Source of the DNA: Antedon mediterranea | Lineage: Eukaryota; Echinodermata; Crinoidea; Comatulida; Antedonidae | DNA: 64,000 nt | Direction: 5' to 3' | Assembly: GCF_964355755.1 (NCBI RefSeq) | Contig: NC_092679.1 | Coordinates: 10,656,932 to 10,720,931, forward strand | Part shown: positions 42,201 to 48,200 of the stretch, piece by piece | Numbering within the stretch: the first letter of the stretch is position 1 | Layout of the letters: every line of letters begins with the position of its first letter | Notes under the pieces: generated by a model | The model's input: only the letters and a program-made list of their open reading frames with translations | Database searches by the model: none | What the model was told of the DNA's origin: nothing | Position numbers and translations under genes: made by a program

Positions 42201-45200
42201 GTTATCAAATTTGGAGTAAAAATACAAGCGAAGGAAACTAGCGCCAGGTTTATTAGTACGTACATGGACAACAATAAATAAAAATCGTTCGTAATATACC
42301 TAGCTTACTAAAACAGGAATAGTGTATCATTATTAAATATTACACCAACTATTATTATATCAAAATTGATTAAATTATTTTCTACATAGGCCTCTTATCT
42401 AGGTTAGGGCTAAGCATATTAGCTAAAGTTTAATTTTAGGCCTAGTATTACAATTGTCGGACGTAAGTCTTTTTTCACACGCGCTCCAGAATTCTGTCGC
42501 AATTTTTTTCTTTGCGGCATGTTATTGGATCGCCATATCAGTTACCTTTTATTCACCGCCAGTTATTGAACTTGTCCTGGCAATCGCTGTTCACCTTATT
42601 TGCGAGAGAGGTACACGTGTTGTTCCTAGAGAATGGAATGTCAAAAATGTCTTTGGCACGCCGCTCAGAGAGAAGTCTGTGCGTTGCTGCTGCTGAAACC
42701 ACGTGCTATAGGAGGGGAATGCACCACAATCCTCTGAGCTGAGGGCTGAATAATTCCGCTACCTGCTAAATAGTAAAGAGGGATTTTCCATCTCTCGGGT
42801 CTACCGGATCTAGGCGCAGGGGTGTGACAAAATATTATTTTCACTCTGCTATGTTCGAGAGACATGTGAGTGAACACGCTCGAAATGCCAACAAACATTG
42901 CAGTCATTTGATGAGTGTGTCGCTATAACAATTATTGTTTATCGAAAGTTGAAGACTGTCGTTCAGATTTTTTAACCGTAGTTTGGGCACTTTTGTAAAA
43001 GTAAAATTTGACAAGATATGACTTGAATGAAAAAACAATCGTTACATAAAAATAAACAACATGCTATTTAGATACGCTTGTATCGATTGATTATTAGGCC
43101 TATAATATAGCATAATAGCATGTTAAGATATGCCTCGCACCTTTTTGAAATTGTAAACTATATGCCTCGCACTTTTGGAAATGATAAAATGATGCCTCGC
43201 ACAAATATTTGGCATGCCCCGCTTGCCTCGCACTTTGTCAACACTCAGTTAAAAAGATGGATGTTTGGATCTTAGAAACTTTGAAAAATGTGTTGGTAAT
43301 GGCAAGCCAAAGTTCAGTGCACATGCTAAGCAGGAGTTCCCTATTTGCATTTAATTTTGTCCTGCCAAATTTTCCTGGGGATGGTTCCCAAGTATTACAG
43401 TCTGTGCCAATCTGTGTGTTAAATTCGCCCAAATTCGGTTAAAAGACAGTGGAAACCGTAATAAGTAGTCATAACATCGACAAGGCTTACTCACTCCATA
43501 GGCTGCCTAGCTTTCAAAGCTATGAACAATACTGCCCCTCGATACATCACCCAACTATTTTCCACTGTTCCGATACGTTCTATGAGGACTAGGGCTGCTT
43601 CCAGGGGCGACTTACTGGTACCCAAAGTAAAATTGGAATGTTTCCGGCGCTCTTTTATTTATTCTGCTAGTATTTTATATAATTTATTACCTTCTGTTTT
43701 AAAAGAATGTACCAATATTAACTCGTTTAAATTTAATTTTAAAAAACACATTATATCGTATTGTCTAATTGAATATTTTTTTAGATAATTATTTTTTTAG
43801 ATAATTGTTTTAAATTTAAATGTATATAGTAGATTCGTATTAGTTCAGTATAGTTTTATATATTTTGTTATTTTTAAGAGGGCCCCTGGATATCAGCTGA
43901 CCTGCGGGTTCAGCTGGAAGGGTTACCCTCTCTAAATAAAGTTGAAATAAAAAATAAATGGTTCTGGTGGTAGGACGAGTCTTCTCGGATAAGGACTATA
44001 AACTGTAGGTCCAGTGTACACATCTGGCTCTTGTGCACTTAAAAGAACCTAGTACATCTTTCGAGACAAGTAGGGGGTTACCCCGGTGTACTAGTTCATA
44101 CTCAGCCACTGTCACTAACTCATCATATATACACACTGGGCCCTCTCGGAAAACAGTCTTGCAGAGAGTTTTCTAGATCTAGAAAACTCAGATCATCAAA
44201 TGGATCTTTTTGTTTGTTTATTTGTTTCATTTATTTGTTTTCCACACATTGAACAAAAAGAACACAATGTGTTAAAGGAGATCAAAATAAGTAAAAATTA
44301 CTTTAAGCATTGACCACCTGAACAACTGCCAACATGACAGGAAAACAAATATAATAACAACTAGAATTTAATTCGTCACTTTGACGAATTATAGGTGATC
44401 ATTTTTATCATTTTAATAAAATTAACATTTTTTAAACATGCATGTACGTTAAAATACGATCGTTAAAAGTTGATGTACGCCATCCTATGACATGATGCAT
44501 ATACCACTTATAGTGCTGAGTTCTACCTATTATGTGTCATACAATAATAGATGTCATTTTTGCAGCGAAACCGGACATATTAGCAGTAATTGCCGTCATG
44601 GTCAACCAGTGTTTTGTTATATCTGTGAACAACTTGGACACAAAATGAAATACTGTAAAGCAAAACATGTCAAAGATCAATGAAAAGTAGGCGAAGAATT
44701 TGAAGCCGGAACAGCTGTACAAAGTGCAAATACTAATATAACCAATTTTAATACTTCTGTTCCATTAACTAAGGATTATGCAAATGTTAAACCTGATAAA
44801 AATATTGTTACTAGTATATATAATTATAACAATAGCTCTTCTAAATGTAAGCAAACTCTTAATTTAATGTGTACTACTTGCCAAATTTGTTCATTATCTT
44901 ATGATTTTTCTTGTTTTCCTATCCTTCAATCAGACTTAATAATTGGTGGTGCGACAATTGTTTTATACAAAACGCTTTAATGGAACTACCTTTTTGTAAT
45001 TACTTTAACAATTTTAATTATGAAATAAGTAGTAAAAAGGGCTTTAAAATTGCCCACTTAAATATACAATCACTTAGAAACAAATTAGACAATGTCAAAA
45101 CACTTCTCCATAAATATAACTATGATATATTTTGTATAACCGAAACGTGGCTAAGCACCAATATTGATAACAATGAGATTTTAGTAGACGGATACAAAAT

Positions 45201-48200
45201 TTGTAGGCTTGATAGACCAAATACTCAAGTTCTATGTTATATTAGAATTGGTATTGCCTTTAAAGAAATCCAAGAGCTGAGATCTGAAAATGTTGAAGCT
45301 CTTTGGATTGAAATAAATTTACCATATTCTAAACCTTTACTTATAGGTAATATTTATAGACCACCTAATGCTAAAGTTGAATATTTAAATGAACTTGACA
45401 ACATGTTCCAACAAAGTACATCATTATATAATGATGTTGTGATCTTGGGAGACTTTAACTTAGATATAAATAATAATACTAACGCAAGAAAAATTAATAA
45501 AATAGCTAAAAATAGTAATCTTAACCAACTAATTAATGAATTTACAAGAATAACTAACACTAGTAAAACAATTATAGATTTGATTTTTGTCACTAATTGT
45601 AATATTTCAACAGCAGGAGTATCAAGCCATGGAATAAGTGATCACTCCTTAATATATCTAATTCGAAAAACTAAAAAAACACATATTCCTCCAAAGTTTA
45701 TAACCTCTCGTTCTTTTAAAAAATTTGACCAAAACAAATTTATAGAAGATTTAAAATGTATTGACTGGGATCAAATCAAGCTTTACTCTAATGTTAACAC
45801 TGTCTGGTTGCTATGGAAACACTTATTTGGTGAGTTATGTAATCGGCATGCCCCTTTAAAGACAAAGAGAGTGAAAGGATCACTTCCTGAATGGATAACC
45901 ACTGATTATATAAGATTAACAAAAGACAGAGACTACTATTATAAGAAAGCTCACAAAACTAATGAACCTGAAGATTGGGACAAAGCTAAAAATCTGAGAA
46001 ATCAAGTTAATAATTTAAATAGGAATTTAAAAAGAAAATATTGTACAAATACTATTAACAAAAATGCTAAAAATCCCAAGAAATTATGGAATACAATAAA
46101 TAAATTAATACCTAAAACTAAACCCAGTATAAATAATGTATATAAAGATAATAATAAAAACTATACATCCAATGATAAGGACATAGCCAATGTTTTCAAT
46201 GCTCATTTTACTTCAATTGGAAGTTCTTTAGCAAATCAATTTACTAACCCCAATAATACTAACTCCAATAATTATACTAGTAACACTTCAGAAAATTGTT
46301 TTGCGGGTAACAAATTTGAATTTGATCTTCTTACCCCTGATTACATTTTTAACCAGTTATGTAAATTGTCAACTAATAAAGCTATGGGTGTTGATAACTT
46401 TGATTGCAAACTTCTTAAACTAGCTGCTCCGATAATTTGTGACTCACTCTCAGTCTCATATATTTGTAATCTTTCTATGTTCAGTTCTAGATTTCCAGAT
46501 GAATGGAAACTAGCTAAGGTAACACCTGTATATAAAGATGGGGATATGTCAGACCCTTATAATTACCGCCCAATTTCTGTTTTACCCATACTTTCAAAAC
46601 TCTTAGAACGTGCTGTGCATGATCAATTATACTTGTATAAGAACTAAAAACCTTATTAAAATCCCTCCCAATCGGGCTTTAGAAAAGGTCACTCTATAGA
46701 AACTACTCTTTTAGATGTTACTGATTATATTTTAGATAACTTTGATAAAGGTATTTCATCTGCTGCTTTATTTCTTGACTTGAAGAAAGCATTTGATACA
46801 GTTAACCATGAAATATTACTTACCAAATTAAGGAATTATGGCTTAAATGATATTGCACTTCACTGGTTTAAATCATACTTAAGTGGACGATCTCAAGTTG
46901 TTTGTATAAATTCAACAAAATCTGACACCATGAATGTTAATATTGGTGTCCCACAAGGATCAATACTTGGACCTTTACTATTTATTTTATACGTAAATTC
47001 ACTTCCTGAATTTTTATCATGTAAATGTGTGATGTATGCAGATGATACAACACTCTTATGTAGTTCATCTGACCCTTTAATACTTCAGAATCAACTCAAT
47101 ATCAATCTAAACAAAATTATAGAATGGTTTGACCATAATCAACTCACACTAAATCTTAATAAGACCAAGCTTATGGTTTTCAGCACAAATCAGAAAACGG
47201 CAACATTTAAGAATATAACTTTACTTCATAATAACGAAACTATTGAAAGAGTTGATTCTTTTAAGTATTTAGGTGTCATTTTTGATCCTCAACTAAATTG
47301 GAAGGAACATATAGACAAAATGTCTTGTAAATTAGCTAAACGTATCGGTGTGATTCGTCGTATTAAGATGTATCTTCCTATGTATACTTTAAAAATGTTA
47401 GCAAATGCTTTAATTATTCCATTATTTGATTATTGTTGCTGTGTTTGGTCCAATTGTAACATAAGTTTTTCAGATTCTCTTCAGGTTTTAATCAACCGAT
47501 TAGGTAGAATATTGTTATCAGTAGACATGTATACCCCTATTAATGATATCTTAAATACTCTTGGATGGAGTAGACTTACAGAAAAATGGAATGAAAATAT
47601 TCTTATAATGCTATTTAAATGTTTAAAAGAAATAGCTCCAAGATACTTAACAATATTATTTCAATTTACTGTAGATAACCATAATAAATGCACTCGCTCC
47701 CAAAGTAATAATGATTTATCTATTCCGTTATGGAATAACTCTCAGGGTAAAAGAACTTTTGTTTATAGATCAACTAAATTATGGAATTCTCTACCAAATA
47801 ACATAAAATCAGAACTCCATAATATGTCTTTGGCAACTTTTAAATCTTCACTATAGAAATCATATATGTATTAACCTTTTTGCCTTCACAATTGTAAATA
47901 GTTTTATATCTGTTTTCTTTCTTTTTGTTTTTCTTTTATATTTTATTTTTGTTGTAAATATGTTTACTGAACCACTTTGGAAATCAGTACATTTGTATTG
48001 AAAGTGTATTTCAGTTTAAAGAAAGAACAAATAAATAAATAAATAAATATGTACAGTATATACTGTATATCTATATACAGTGTAGCATAGGTGAAATTAC
48101 GGGACTCATATCGTGTTCTAATTTTTTGGTATGATGGAATTTTCAAAATAAACTCGAAGATGACAATTTCGAAAGATAATTAATTGAGCAAATAAATATA

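Larger units (their letters stand above)
38539..43246. mobile_element. 4.7-kb element bounded by GCGAGGC-repeat inverted ends
   Basis: The left end (GAGTGTT, then AACAAAGTGCGAGGCA) is the inverse of the right end at 43246. Both carry several copies of TGCGAGGCATCATTTTATCA spaced 25-45 bp. The left end has about 34 extra bases near 38546-38580. No transposase frame found. A hAT-like element (38767-40409) and a 444-bp MITE (41593-42036) lie inside. Confidence 0.72.
44479..48048 (+). mobile_element. CR1/Jockey-type LINE, nearly complete ORF2, 5'-truncated ORF1
   Basis: Contains ORF1 zinc knuckles, an EEP endonuclease/RT ORF2, an AT-rich 3'UTR and a tail of AAATA repeats ending at 48048. ATGTAC stands before (44473-44478) and after (48049-48054), a possible short target duplication. 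Antisense within INO80 intron 1. This is the best preserved retrotransposon in the window. Confidence 0.85.
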
